A stretch of 64,000 nt of DNA from Sphingomonas nostoxanthinifaciens (GTDB taxonomy: Bacteria; Pseudomonadota; Alphaproteobacteria; Sphingomonadales; Sphingomonadaceae). Both the position numbers and the translations under genes were made by a program. The notes below the pieces were generated by a model. The model ran no database searches. It had not been told where the DNA came from and saw nothing but the letters and a program-made list of their open reading frames with translations. Of this stretch, positions 21,357 through 30,015 are shown piece by piece (within the stretch, counting starts at the first letter, position 1; every line of letters begins with the position of its first letter). The stretch is from positions 2,786,001 to 2,850,000 of the forward strand of contig NZ_CP082839.1 in assembly GCF_019930585.1 (NCBI RefSeq), written 5' to 3'.

Positions 21357-21473
21357 ATGACCCACCGCCCGCGCAACGTGAAGACCTCGGATCGCGCCAA
21401 GCTTTTGGTGATGAGCGTCGCCTTGTGGTCGGCGGTCGGCCTCGGCGCCTGCGCCACTGCGTTGATGGCCTGA
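21357..21473 (+). CDS. 38-residue single-helix membrane peptide
   Basis: ATG 21357 to TGA 21471 encodes 38 residues: a basic N-terminal half (MTHRPRNVKTSDRAK) and one hydrophobic helix (LLVMSVALWSAVGLGACATA). A near-perfect ribosome binding site AGGAGG (21344-21349) sits 7 bp before the ATG, and two stop codons follow closely (TGATAA). This argues for real translation. Function unknown; positively charged N-terminus in the cytoplasm is expected. It lies 85 bp after the cyclophilin and just before the rpsA promoter. Confidence 0.7.
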   Translation: MTHRPRNVKTSDRAKLLVMSVALWSAVGLGACATALMA

Positions 21474-21490
21474 TAAGGGCTCGCCGCGCC

Positions 21491-21519
21491 TTGCCGGGCG
21501 GGGTGGGCGATGCTATAAG
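21491..21519 (+). promoter_or_regulatory. Sigma-70 promoter for rpsA
   Basis: TTGCCG (21491-21496), 17-bp spacer, TATAAG (21514-21519). Both boxes and spacing are good. It predicts a leader of about 205 nt before the rpsA ATG at 21734. Confidence 0.7.
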
Positions 21520-21551
21520 CAAGTGTCTGCGGGCCAAGGCCTGCGGAGGAA

Positions 21552-21596
21552 GGCGCGGAGCGGGCGACGGGGTCGCACGTCTCACGCGCCCTTTTC
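21552..21596 (+). promoter_or_regulatory. Structured rpsA leader, possible attenuator
   Basis: Outer arms GGCGCG (21552-21557) and CGCGCC (21585-21590) enclose an inner hairpin GCGAC/GTCGC (21564-21576), followed directly by CTTTTC. The arrangement resembles an intrinsic terminator in the 5' leader of a ribosomal protein gene, where autoregulation is common, but the outer stem is interrupted and the T-run is short. Confidence 0.35.
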
Positions 21597-21733
21597 GCAT
21601 TACGCGCTAAGCCTCCTCCGCATCGTTTTGGCTCGCCGATGTTCGACGGGCATTCGGCCCGCCGGGCGGTTCGGCTGAAGACCTCCGGAGACAACCGGAC
21701 GGCCGGAAACATATCGAAGGATCCTCCCTGTTT

Positions 21734-23458
21734 ATGGCCACTGCGGCATTTCCCACGCGCGACGATTTCGCGGCACTCCTCAACGATACGCTCGGCGGCG
21801 AGAGCCAGGGCTTCGAAGGACGGGTCGTCAAGGGCACCGTCACCGGCATCGAGAATGACCTGGTCGTGATCGACGTCGGGCTGAAGTCCGAAGGCCGCGT
21901 GCCGCTCCGCGAATTCGCCCCCGCCCCCGGCCAGAAGGCCGACCTGAAGGTTGGCGACGAGGTCGAGGTCTATGTCGATCGCGTCGAGAACAGCATGGGC
22001 GAGGCGATGCTGTCGCGCGACCGCGCCCGTCGCGAGGCCGCCTGGGACAAGCTGGAGCACGAGTTCGCCGCCGGCAACCGCGTGGACGGCGTGATCTTCG
22101 GCCGCGTCAAGGGTGGCTTCACCGTCGACCTGAACGGCGCCGTGGCGTTCCTGCCGGGCAGCCAGGTCGACATCCGCCCCGTGCGCGACGTCACCCCGCT
22201 GATGGACATCCCGCAGCCCTTCCAGGTGCTGAAGATGGATCGCCGCCGCGGCAACATCGTCGTCTCGCGCCGCGCAGTGTTGGAAGAGACCCGCGCCGAG
22301 CAGCGCACCGGCCTCATCCAGAGCCTCGCCGAGGGTCAGATCGTCGACGGCGTGGTCAAGAACATCACCGATTACGGTGCGTTCGTCGATCTCGGCGGCA
22401 TCGACGGCCTGCTGCATGTCACCGACATCAGCTACAAGCGCGTCAACCATCCGTCGGAAGTCATCAACATCGGTGACACCGTCAAGGTGCAGATCATCCG
22501 CATCAACCGCGACACCCAGCGCATCAGCCTCGGCATGAAGCAGCTCGAGAGCGATCCGTGGGAGGGGGCGCAGGCCAAGTATCCGATCGGCGGCAAGTTC
22601 TCGGGCCGCGTCACCAACATCACCGAATATGGTGCGTTCGTCGAGCTGGAGCCGGGCATCGAAGGCCTCGTCCACGTCTCCGAGATGAGCTGGACCAAGA
22701 AGAACGTCCACCCGGGCAAGATCGTCTCCACCTCCCAGGAGGTCGAGGTGCTCATCCTCGAGGTCGACGAGGACAAGCGCCGCATCAGCCTCGGCCTCAA
22801 GCAGGCGCAGGCCAATCCGTGGGAGCGCTTCTCCGAGGCGCATCCGGTCGGTTCGATGGTCGAGGGCGAAGTCAAGAACGCGACCGAGTTCGGCCTGTTC
22901 ATCGGCCTCGACGGCGACATCGACGGCATGGTCCACATGTCCGATATCGCGTGGGGCGTGACCGGCGAGGAAGCGCTGGCGCTGCACCACAAGGGCGAGA
23001 CCGTCCAGGCGCAGGTGCTCGATATCGATCCCGAGAAGGAGCGTATCAGCCTCGGCATCAAGCAGCTCGAGCGTGGCGGCGTTGCAGCCGGCGGCGCAGC
23101 AGCTGGCGGTGCGGCGACCGGCGGCGTCGGGCGTGGCGCGATCGTCACCGTTACGGTCCTCGGCTCGAACGACGGCGGCCTTGACGTTCAGGTCGGCGAC
23201 GACGGCGCGACCGGCTTCATCAAGCGTGGTGATCTCGGCCGCGACCGCGACGAGCAGCGCACCGAGCGCTTCCAGGTCGGCCAGAAGCTCGACGCGATGG
23301 TGATCGGCTTCGATCGCTCGAAGAAGCCGACCTTCTCGGTCAAGGCGATGCAGCTTGCCGAGGAAAAGCAGGCAGTTGCGCAATATGGCTCGTCCGACTC
23401 GGGCGCGTCGCTGGGCGACATTCTCGGCGCGGCGCTGAAGGCACGCGACGAGGGCTGA
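21734..23458 (+). CDS. rpsA: 30S ribosomal protein S1
   Basis: 574 residues with six S1 OB-fold repeats beginning near residues 28, 113, 198, 285, 372 and 462 (for example DGVVKNITDYGAFVDLGG and EGEVKNATEFGLFIGLDG). S1 brings mRNA to the 30S subunit. Between repeats 5 and 6 there is a Gly/Ala low-complexity linker (about residues 449-462). ATG 21734 follows a GGATCC-rich spacer without a strong Shine-Dalgarno, which is usual for rpsA. Own promoter at 21491 and terminator at 23484 make it a single-gene unit. Confidence 0.98.
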   Translation: MATAAFPTRDDFAALLNDTLGGESQGFEGRVVKGTVTGIENDLVVIDVGLKSEGRVPLREFAPAPGQKADLKVGDEVEVYVDRVENSMGEAMLSRDRARREAAWDKLEHEFAAGNRVDGVIFGRVKGGFTVDLNGAVAFLPGSQVDIRPVRDVTPLMDIPQPFQVLKMDRRRGNIVVSRRAVLEETRAEQRTGLIQSLAEGQIVDGVVKNITDYGAFVDLGGIDGLLHVTDISYKRVNHPSEVINIGDTVKVQIIRINRDTQRISLGMKQLESDPWEGAQAKYPIGGKFSGRVTNITEYGAFVELEPGIEGLVHVSEMSWTKKNVHPGKIVSTSQEVEVLILEVDEDKRRISLGLKQAQANPWERFSEAHPVGSMVEGEVKNATEFGLFIGLDGDIDGMVHMSDIAWGVTGEEALALHHKGETVQAQVLDIDPEKERISLGIKQLERGGVAAGGAAAGGAATGGVGRGAIVTVTVLGSNDGGLDVQVGDDGATGFIKRGDLGRDRDEQRTERFQVGQKLDAMVIGFDRSKKPTFSVKAMQLAEEKQAVAQYGSSDSGASLGDILGAALKARDEG

Positions 23459-23483
23459 TCGCACGATCAGCTTCGGAAAAAGC

Positions 23484-23514
23484 GGGGGCGGGTCGCAAGA
23501 CCTGCCCCCTTTTT
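23484..23514 (+). terminator. Intrinsic terminator of rpsA
   Basis: GGGGGCGGGTC, loop GCAA and GACCTGCCCCC (11-bp stem with one G-U pair), followed by five T. Ends transcription 25 bp after the rpsA stop. Confidence 0.92.
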
Positions 23515-23629
23515 CGTTTGAGGTCCGGACCGATTGATCCGGCCATCGTTTACGATTAAGGTCTGGCATCGCGCGGGGCTTGCGGGGGCAGACCAGGGCG
23601 CTTTTTACACGCACTTTAAGAGGTGTAGC

Positions 23630-23908
23630 GTGATTCGCTCTGAACTGATTACGCTGGTCCAAAGCGACCAGCCCGATCTTGCGCCGCGTGAAGTGGAGCA
23701 GATCGTCGCCATGGTCTTCGATTGCATCTCCGAACGGTTGGCGAGCGGCGGCCGCGTCGAGCTGCGCGGCTTCGGGACGTTCTCCACGCGCGCGCGGGAT
23801 GGCCGTACCGGCCGCAATCCGCGCACCGGCGCGGCGGTCGACGTCGATGCCAAGCGGGTGCCCTATTTCAAGCCGGGCAAGGAAATGCGCCACCGCCTCA
23901 ACGTCTGA
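23630..23908 (+). CDS. ihfB: Integration host factor beta subunit
   Basis: 92 residues of the HU/IHF DNA-bending family; pairs with Ihf[12 protein letters not shown] starts the helical dimer part, and [14 protein letters not shown] with [23 protein letters not shown] forms the DNA-binding arms (the NP wedge is present). GTG 23630 is preceded by AAGAGG; an upstream extension of the frame looks non-coding. Position after rpsA is the usual one for ihfB. Confidence 0.96.
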   Translation: MIRSELITLVQSDQPDLAPREVEQIVAMVFDCISERLASGGRVELRGFGTFSTRARDGRTGRNPRTGAAVDVDAKRVPYFKPGKEMRHRLNV

Positions 23909-23997
23909 GGCACCGGGCAGCCCGACGCCGAAACACGTCGCAATCGTGCGATGACACTGGCGCCCCGGAACGATCCGGCGCTAGACGCACATCGCAT

Positions 23998-24081
23998 GCG
24001 GACGTGGCGAAACCGGTAGACGCAGACGACTTAAAATCGTTTTCCTATGGAGTGCGGGTTCGAGTCCCGCCGTCCGCACCA
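23998..24081 (+). tRNA. tRNA-Leu (anticodon UAA)
   Basis: 84 nt with encoded CCA. Acceptor arms GCGGACG/CGTCCGC, D arm with GGTAGACGC, anticodon stem ACGA/TCGT around loop CTTAAAA with anticodon TAA, a long variable arm (class II tRNA) and T arm CGGGTTCGAGTCCCG. Confidence 0.97.
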
Positions 24082-24114
24082 TGCCGCCCCTTGATCCCGG
24101 GGCCATCGGCTCCG

Positions 24115-25383
24115 ATGAGAGGCGCCGTGTTGCCCCGTGCCCTTCTTTCCTTGGCGATGCTGGCGGCGCTGGCAGGCGGTTGCCGCCCCGCGGCGACTGG
24201 CCCGATCGTGGCCAGCCTGATCACGACGCCCGAGCCGCGCCCGCTCCACGCCGCGATCACCGGACCGCTGCGAGCCGCGACCGATCAGGGACTGGTCCGG
24301 CTCGATCGCGACGGACAGATCGTCGCGGGCGTCGCCTTGCGTTGGGCGATCGTCGACAATGGCCGCGATTATATTTTTCGCATCGATCCGAGCGGCGCAT
24401 CGGCCGAGACGATCGCGCGCCGCCTGCGCACGGCGCTCCACCGCGCGCCCGACCCGCTGAAAGCGGTGCTGGCCCCGATCGATAGCGTCGCTGCGGTGAC
24501 CGCCACCGTGGTCGAGATTCGGCTGTCGATGCCGCAGCCCGATCTGTTGGTCCTGCTCGCACGGCCGGAATTCGGGCTGGAGATGGGCGGCCCGCTGCGC
24601 ATCGGCGGCCGGGATGCCGATGCGGTGCTGCTGCGCCCCACCGGCGGCGACGAACCGCTTGCATCGCCGGTGCTGTTGCGGGTGGAGCGGGTCGGCCGCG
24701 CCGTCGCGCGCTTCGCCGCCGGGCATGCCCGGTTCGTGAGCGGCGGCACCTTCGCCGATCTGCCGGTCGCGCGCGCGGCGGCCTGGCCGCGCGGCGCGCT
24801 GGTGTTCGACTTCGCCACCGGCCTGTTCGGGCTCGTGCCCCGCCCCGGCAGCGCCGTCGCGACCGACGGCGCGTTGCGGCGCGCGCTTTCGCTCGCGATC
24901 GACCGCGATCGCATCGTCGCCGCGATCGACGCGCCGCGCCTCGTCAAGGCGACCACGCTCGCCGGATCGATCATCGAGCCATCCTTGCCCGAGCGGATCG
25001 GGATGGCGCAGGGCCTCCTTGCCGGCCACGCTCCCATCCCCGCCCTGCGCATAGCGATGCCCGCGGGGCCGGGCGCGCGGCTGATGTTCGCACTGCTTGC
25101 ACGGGATTGGGCACGGATCGGCGTGGCAGCGGTTGTCGTCGATGCCAAGGCCGACGCCGACTTCGCGCTGATCGACATGGTCGCACCGACCGGCAGCCTC
25201 GCCGCGATCGCCTGCGCGGCGGCCGCCGGCTGCGATCCCGCCGACCGGCTCGCTCTGCTCGACCCGCCTTATATCCCGATCGCCACGCCGGTGCGGTGGT
25301 CGCTGGTCGATCGCTCGCTCGACGGCTTCGCCGAGAATGCGCTGGCGGCGCACCCGCTCGACCAGCTCCGCCGCGCCGACTGA
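24115..25383 (+). CDS. Orphan peptide-type ABC substrate-binding lipoprotein
   Basis: 422 residues. N-terminal signal MRGAVLPRALLSLAMLAALAGGC ends in a lipobox-like AGGC, so it is probably lipid-anchored in the periplasm. The rest matches solute-binding family 5 (DppA/OppA): DQGLVRLDRDGQIVAGVA near the start and ALRRALSLAIDRDRIVAAI in the middle. It is about 100 residues shorter than usual members, and no permease or ATPase genes are nearby. Start chosen because it yields the signal; GTG 24127 is an alternative. It lies 33 bp downstream of tRNA-Leu and may be co-transcribed. Confidence 0.75.
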   Translation: MRGAVLPRALLSLAMLAALAGGCRPAATGPIVASLITTPEPRPLHAAITGPLRAATDQGLVRLDRDGQIVAGVALRWAIVDNGRDYIFRIDPSGASAETIARRLRTALHRAPDPLKAVLAPIDSVAAVTATVVEIRLSMPQPDLLVLLARPEFGLEMGGPLRIGGRDADAVLLRPTGGDEPLASPVLLRVERVGRAVARFAAGHARFVSGGTFADLPVARAAAWPRGALVFDFATGLFGLVPRPGSAVATDGALRRALSLAIDRDRIVAAIDAPRLVKATTLAGSIIEPSLPERIGMAQGLLAGHAPIPALRIAMPAGPGARLMFALLARDWARIGVAAVVVDAKADADFALIDMVAPTGSLAAIACAAAAGCDPADRLALLDPPYIPIATPVRWSLVDRSLDGFAENALAAHPLDQLRRAD

Positions 25384-25419
25384 TACGGAACATCGCGCGG
25401 TCTCGTGCGATCATGGCAC

Positions 25420-25842
25420 ATGGCGACGAACCCTTCCCGCTTCGACACGCTGGCTGATCGCTTGCCCGGTTTCGGCCGCGACGCATTGTCGGTGCGCCGC
25501 CGGGTGGAGACGATGGAGCATCTGCTCGAGCGGATGTTCATCATTCCCGGTATCAACCGCCCGGTCGGGCTGGATGTGATGCTGGATGCGATCCCGATCG
25601 CGGGCGACCTGATCGGCGCCGCCCTCGGCGCGTGGATGGTGTGGGAAGCGCGCAACCTCGGCATGTCGAAATGGCAGATGACGCGGATGCTCGGCAATGT
25701 CGGCTTCGACGCCTTGCTCGGCGCGATCCCGTGGATCGGCGCGGTGCCCGATTTCTTCTTCCGCTCGAACACGCGCAACCTGAAGATCATCCTGCGCCAC
25801 CTCGACCGCCACTTCCCGAAGACGGTAACGATCGAGCGCTGA
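25420..25842 (+). CDS. DUF4112 membrane protein
   Basis: 140 residues with two hydrophobic segments (about 50-75 and 88-108). RLETMEHLLE-like start (RRRVETMEHLLERMFIIPG), GLDVMLDAIPIAGDLIGAALG and NVGFDALLGAIPWIGAVPDFFFRSNTRN (in parts) are typical of the DUF4112 family, whose function is unknown. An upstream GTG (25405) would add five residues; ATG 25420 is preferred. Convergent with the RNase T2 gene, 2 bp apart. Confidence 0.85.
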   Translation: MATNPSRFDTLADRLPGFGRDALSVRRRVETMEHLLERMFIIPGINRPVGLDVMLDAIPIAGDLIGAALGAWMVWEARNLGMSKWQMTRMLGNVGFDALLGAIPWIGAVPDFFFRSNTRNLKIILRHLDRHFPKTVTIER

Positions 25843-25844
25843 CC

Positions 25845-26543
25845 TCAGAGGCGCGGCGCCAGGATGTGCAAAGGTGCATCCTCGCGCACCGACACGGCGC
25901 AGCGACGCGGCTTGAAGCGCGTGTCGAGGCAGATCCACACCTCCTGCAGCCAACCGCTCGCGTTGGTGCGCGGCTGGACGGCGTCGGCCCCGATAGCCGG
26001 GTTGGCCAGCGCGAACGCCGCGACGAACTGCCCGACCGTCAGATCGTCGCGCCGGGCGAGCGAGGTCATGTCGGGCGAGGCGACATGCTCGAACAGGCGG
26101 TTGGACAAAGCGAAGAAGCGATCGGGCGTATAGCCGGACATGCAGGTGCCGTGCTTCGCCCATTCATGCTGCATCAGTTGGGCTGACGGCGTGGCGCAAT
26201 AATGCGCACGAAGCGTTGCGGCGGGTAGCGCCGCGGCCGGCGCGCACCATTGCGGCCACGTGCCGTGGTCGCCGTCGGGCCAGAGGCCGTGGAGGGTGAA
26301 GCGATCCTCGCCGACGCCGTGGCAGGCGAACGATTCCGCGCCGGGCACCGCCGTGCGGCAATGCTCGGGCGTCCAGATCAAGGCGAGCGTGTAATTCGTG
26401 ATCGGCACCGTCCGCGCCGGCTGGCGTTGGCTCGCCCCTTCGATCGTCGGTACGTCCAGTGTCGACGGCATCGGGCAGGCCGGGGCAGCCAGTGCCGCCG
26501 CCGGCATCGTCAGCGCCAGGAATGCGAGCAGCGATCGGATCAT
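25845..26543 (-). CDS. Exported ribonuclease T2
   Basis: 232 residues with signal peptide (MIRSLLAFLALTMPAAALAA), so periplasmic. CAS1 motif LHGLWPDG and CAS2 motif HEWAKHGTC carry the catalytic His and Glu/Lys/His of RNase T2. Cys residues are suitable for disulfides. It degrades RNA without strict base specificity in this family. ATG overlaps the stop of the upstream membrane protein (ATGA), and so is the last gene of a nadA-nadC operon: an unexpected partner, although 3'-nucleotide salvage would fit with NAD metabolism. Confidence 0.92.
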   Translation of the reverse strand: MIRSLLAFLALTMPAAALAAPACPMPSTLDVPTIEGASQRQPARTVPITNYTLALIWTPEHCRTAVPGAESFACHGVGEDRFTLHGLWPDGDHGTWPQWCAPAAALPAATLRAHYCATPSAQLMQHEWAKHGTCMSGYTPDRFFALSNRLFEHVASPDMTSLARRDDLTVGQFVAAFALANPAIGADAVQPRTNASGWLQEVWICLDTRFKPRRCAVSVREDAPLHILAPRL

Positions 26544-26944
26544 CCTCGGGCACCTTTCAGCCATGCGACGCTGTCGCGCGTGAATAGTCGCGTCACCGCG
26601 AACACCTTGATCGCCTCCGCCACCGCCGCCGCGATCAGCGTGACGCGATGCGCATCGGGCGGGGTCAGCAGCTTCCAGACGAAGCCTGCCGCGCCGGCCA
26701 CGACGAGGATCATCATGATCCACTTGGCGGCGCTGCTCCGCAGCCGCGCGACCGCATACCACAGGATCAGGCCGACCACCGGCGAGGCGATGCACGCGAG
26801 GAACAACAGCAGCGGATTGGGCGCGAAGCCATGGGCGTGGAGCGTCGCGACCATCGCGTTCCACGCCGCGAGATTGTTCGCCAGATCGATCGCCAGCGCC
26901 AGCCAGAGGCTGAGCTCGAACAATCGGATCGACCGCGGCCGCAT
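26540..26944 (-). CDS. Four-helix membrane protein, unknown function
   Basis: 134 residues with hydrophobic stretches at about 8-28, 42-64, 72-92 and 98-116 (for example LLLFLACIASPVVGLILWYAV). I do not recognise a family. It starts 4 bp after nadC ends and overlaps the RNase T2 start by 4 bp, so it is co-translated with both. Confidence 0.75.
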   Translation of the reverse strand: MRPRSIRLFELSLWLALAIDLANNLAAWNAMVATLHAHGFAPNPLLLFLACIASPVVGLILWYAVARLRSSAAKWIMMILVVAGAAGFVWKLLTPPDAHRVTLIAAAVAEAIKVFAVTRLFTRDSVAWLKGARG

Positions 26945-26948
26945 CGCG

Positions 26949-27785
26949 TCAGCCGAGCGCCAGATCGAGGCCGATATCGGCAGCGGGCGCCGACTGGGTG
27001 AGCCGGCCGACCGAAATGTAGGTCACGCCCGTCTCGGCAATGGCGCGGATCGTGTCGAGGCGCACGCCGCCCGACGCCTCGGTCGGCACCCGTCCGGCGA
27101 CCTCGGCCACTGCCGCGCGCAAAGCCGTCGGGTCCATATTGTCGAGCAGCAGCCAGGTCGCGCCTGCCGCCAGTGCCGGAGCAATCTGGTCGCGCCGGTC
27201 GACCTCGACGATGATGCGCGCGATGCCGGCGTCGACCGCACGCGCCACCGCTTCGCCGACATCGCCGGCAACGGCGACGTGGTTGTCCTTGATCATCGCC
27301 GCATCCCACAGGCCCATGCGGTGATTGGTGCCGCCGCCCATCCGCACGGCATACTTCTCGAGCAGGCGCAGACCGGGGATGGTCTTGCGCGTGTCGAGCA
27401 GCGTCGCGCCGGTGCCGGCAATGGCATCGACATAGGCCGCCGTCAGCGTGGCGATGCCCGACAGATGCTGGACGGTGTTGAGCGCCGACCGCTCGGCGGT
27501 CAGCAACGCACGCGCGCGGCCCCGCACGCGCAACAGCGCCGTGCCGGCGGCGACACGGGCGCCGTCCTCCACCAGCCGCTCGAGCACGACCTCCGGATCG
27601 AGCGCGCGGAAGAAGGCTTCGGCGATCAGCAGACCGGCGACGGCGATCGCGTCGCGGCTTGCCATAACGCCGTCGAACATCGCCTCGGCCGGGATCACGG
27701 CGGCGGCGGTGATGTCGCCCCCCTCCCCCAGATCCTCGGCCAGCGTGGCGCGCACGAAGGCGTCGAGATCGAAGCCCGCGATCAT
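26949..27785 (-). CDS. nadC: Nicotinate-nucleotide pyrophosphorylase (quinolinate phosphoribosyltransferase)
   Basis: Converts quinolinate and PRPP to nicotinate mononucleotide; 278 residues. N-terminal EDLGEGGDITAAAV, then RSALNTVQHLSGIATLT, LDTRKTIPGLRLLEKYAV, GGGTNHRMGLWDAAMIKDNH and VDRRDQ are signature blocks for PRPP and quinolinate binding. It follows nadA by 43 bp. No nadB is in the window, so aspartate oxidation must be encoded elsewhere. Confidence 0.97.
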   Translation of the reverse strand: MIAGFDLDAFVRATLAEDLGEGGDITAAAVIPAEAMFDGVMASRDAIAVAGLLIAEAFFRALDPEVVLERLVEDGARVAAGTALLRVRGRARALLTAERSALNTVQHLSGIATLTAAYVDAIAGTGATLLDTRKTIPGLRLLEKYAVRMGGGTNHRMGLWDAAMIKDNHVAVAGDVGEAVARAVDAGIARIIVEVDRRDQIAPALAAGATWLLLDNMDPTALRAAVAEVAGRVPTEASGGVRLDTIRAIAETGVTYISVGRLTQSAPAADIGLDLALG

Positions 27786-27828
27786 GCCGCGCGTGCGTCA
27801 AAGTTGAGGACGTCGAGGAGAGTGCGCG

Positions 27829-28830
27829 TCATGCGCCGGCCAGCGTCGGCCGGCCGACGTCGCCGCGCCCGACCAAACCCGACGCCATCTCCAGCATGCG
27901 ATCGAGCGGGCGCTTGGCGGCGAGGCGCAGTTCCTCGTCCAGCTCGATCCGCGGCGTCATGTCGCGCAACGCCAGGTAGAGCTTCTCGACCGAGTTCAGC
28001 GCCATGTATGGGCACATGTTGCAATTGCAGTTCCCGTCCGCGCCGGGCGCACCGATGAAATGCTTGTGCGGCGCGGCCTTCTCCATCTGGTGGATGATGT
28101 GCGGCTCGGTCGCGACGATGATCGTCTCGGCGGGGCTCGCCAGCGCGAAATCGAGGATGGCGCGAGTCGAGCCGATCTGGTCGGCATGGTCGAGGATGTA
28201 GGCCGGGCATTCGGGATGCGCGGCGACCGGGGCATCGGGATATTGCGCCTTCAGCTTGAGCAGCTCGGTCTCGCTGAACGCCTCGTGGACGATGCACGCG
28301 CCCGGCCACAGCAGCATGTCGCGCCCGGTCTTGCGGTTGAACCACGCGCCGAGATTCTTGTCGGGCGCGAAGATGATCTTCTGGTCCATCGGCAACTGCG
28401 CGAGGATCGCCTCCGCCGAAGACGACGTCACGATGATGTCCGAATGCGCCTTCACCGCCGCCGAGCAGTTGATGTAGGTGATTGCGATATGATCGGGATG
28501 CGCCGCACGGAAACGGGCGAACTGCTCGGGCGGGCAGCTGTCTTCGAGGCTGCAGCCGGCGGCCATGTCGGGCAGGATCACCGTCTTTTCGGGCGACAGG
28601 ATTTTGGCGACCTCGGCCATGAAGCGCACGCCGCAGAATGCGATCACGTCGGCATCGGTGTTCGCCGCCTTGCGCGACAGGTCGAGGCTGTCGCCGACAA
28701 AGTCCGCCAGATCCTGGATTGCGGGCTCTTGATAATAATGCGCCAGGATGACCGCGTTGCGCTCGCGGCGCAGCCGGTCGATCTCGACATGGAGGTCGAG
28801 CCCGGCGAGGCTGGTGGTCGGTGCGTTCAC
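27829..28830 (-). CDS. nadA: Quinolinate synthase A
   Basis: Condenses iminoaspartate with dihydroxyacetone phosphate to quinolinate using a [4Fe-4S] cluster; 333 residues. Cluster cysteines are visible in [10 protein letters not shown], the region [10 protein letters not shown] and [33 protein letters not shown] is the N-terminal signature. GTG 28830 is chosen because GAGGAG lies just upstream; the frame stays open for 68 more codons without family-like sequence. First gene of nadA-nadC-membrane protein-RNase T2. Confidence 0.96.
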   Translation of the reverse strand: MNAPTTSLAGLDLHVEIDRLRRERNAVILAHYYQEPAIQDLADFVGDSLDLSRKAANTDADVIAFCGVRFMAEVAKILSPEKTVILPDMAAGCSLEDSCPPEQFARFRAAHPDHIAITYINCSAAVKAHSDIIVTSSSAEAILAQLPMDQKIIFAPDKNLGAWFNRKTGRDMLLWPGACIVHEAFSETELLKLKAQYPDAPVAAHPECPAYILDHADQIGSTRAILDFALASPAETIIVATEPHIIHQMEKAAPHKHFIGAPGADGNCNCNMCPYMALNSVEKLYLALRDMTPRIELDEELRLAAKRPLDRMLEMASGLVGRGDVGRPTLAGA

Positions 28831-28963
28831 GTCCGTCTCCTCGATGCGCGCGCGAGATAGGGAGCCCGATGCGATTTGTCGAAGGAAGAGATGCGCCACC
28901 CGGTTCGCATTCATTGCAGGATCAGCATGAAAGCGGCATCGGGACAGGCGACAGGAGCCCCGG

Positions 28964-29236
28964 ATGAACCAATATGTCCTCGTTATCCTGATTGCGGGCG
29001 CGTGCTGCGCGCTGGTCGGCGTTGGGGCGATCATTCGCCATCACCACCGCGAGCGGGCGCGGCTGACGCGCTACACCCTGCGCGGCCAGGGCGAGCCGCA
29101 GTCGATCGTGTGCCCGAAATGCGCGCGGCGCAGCTATAGCGAAAGCGCGATCCGCGACCGCTATTGCCCGGCGTGCAAGACCCACCACGACGCGCCGGCG
29201 CGGGCCGGCTCGGTTCAGTCGGGTACGCCTGCCTGA
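28964..29236 (+). CDS. Small membrane-anchored zinc-ribbon protein
   Basis: 90 residues: one N-terminal helix ([19 protein letters not shown]), a basic stretch ([12 protein letters not shown]) and a CPKC...CPAC pair 18 residues apart that would bind zinc. Good AGGAG site 8 bp upstream of ATG 28964. Function unknown. Divergent from nadA; its 3' end overlaps the convergent phosphoesterase gene by 22 bp. Confidence 0.75.
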   Translation: MNQYVLVILIAGACCALVGVGAIIRHHHRERARLTRYTLRGQGEPQSIVCPKCARRSYSESAIRDRYCPACKTHHDAPARAGSVQSGTPA

Positions 29237-30015
29237 AGAAAGGCGATGGCATTGTCCTCGATCCGGACGGCGGTGAGCACGTCGGTTTCGTAGGCGCCGG
29301 TGTCGATGCCGATCCGGACGGGCGAGACCTGCGGATCGGCCGAACGCCAGCTATGGCCGTGGACGATTGTCTTTTCGTGCCGCGCGGTGCTGCCAAGGAA
29401 CGGCTCGCGCATCCATAGCAGGTCCTGCGGCCGCTGATCGAGCAACGGCACGCCGGGGCGGATGCCGGCGTGGACGAAGGCATAATCGCCGATCGTCAGA
29501 ATCAGCTCCAGTCCGCGCAGGAACTGGAGATGCGCGACCGGCAGCACGTCGAGCAGATCGTCGCGCGCGCGGATGAGGTCGCCCTCGCCATCCAGCGGCG
29601 CGGGCGGACGTACCCCGTAGGAGAGCAGGGTCTCGTCGCCACCGAAGCCCAGCCACGCGGCATTGCCCACCGGATTGTCGAGAAAGGCGAGGAACGCCTC
29701 CTCGTGATTGCCCTTCAGGCAATGCAGCTCGAACGCGCCGTGGCGCCCCAGCCAGATGAGGCCGGCGAGGACGCGCGATGAATCGGGGCCGCGATCGATA
29801 TAGTCGCCGGCCAGCACCAGGATCGGCCGCCGGTCGCCCGCGCGTGCGGCGCAATCCGCGACGATCAGCGCGAGGAGCTGCCGCAACAGATCGTAGCGGC
29901 CATGAATGTCGCCGATGGCGTACAGCAATTGCCCGTCGGCCCGCTCCGGCCGGGCGAGCGGTACGGCGACGCCGTCAGTCGGGCTCGCCAGATCGCACCT
30001 CCTGCGCGACGCCAT
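29215..30015 (-). CDS. Metallophosphoesterase, serine/threonine phosphatase type
   Basis: About 266 residues. YAIGDIHGRYDLL, LAGDYIDRGPDSSRV and LKGNHEEAFLAFL are the three metal-binding blocks of the PPP/Ap4A hydrolase family, and IVHGHSW gives the C-terminal His. It may be a protein phosphatase or a dinucleoside tetraphosphatase; the sequence does not decide. ATG 30015 overlaps the upstream gene's stop by 41 bp; ATG 30039 is also possible. The overlap suggests co-translation with the anchored protein upstream. Confidence 0.88.
   Translation of the reverse strand: MASRRRCDLASPTDGVAVPLARPERADGQLLYAIGDIHGRYDLLRQLLALIVADCAARAGDRRPILVLAGDYIDRGPDSSRVLAGLIWLGRHGAFELHCLKGNHEEAFLAFLDNPVGNAAWLGFGGDETLLSYGVRPPAPLDGEGDLIRARDDLLDVLPVAHLQFLRGLELILTIGDYAFVHAGIRPGVPLLDQRPQDLLWMREPFLGSTARHEKTIVHGHSWRSADPQVSPVRIGIDTGAYETDVLTAVRIEDNAIAFLQAGVPD

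Noticed and set aside
23998..25383. Integrated element at tRNA-Leu
   Set aside because: No integrase, no repeat of the tRNA 3' end downstream, and neighbours look chromosomal.
28831..29034. N-terminal extension of nadA by up to 68 codons
   Set aside because: The added residues do not resemble NadA, and GTG 28830 has a good ribosome binding site.
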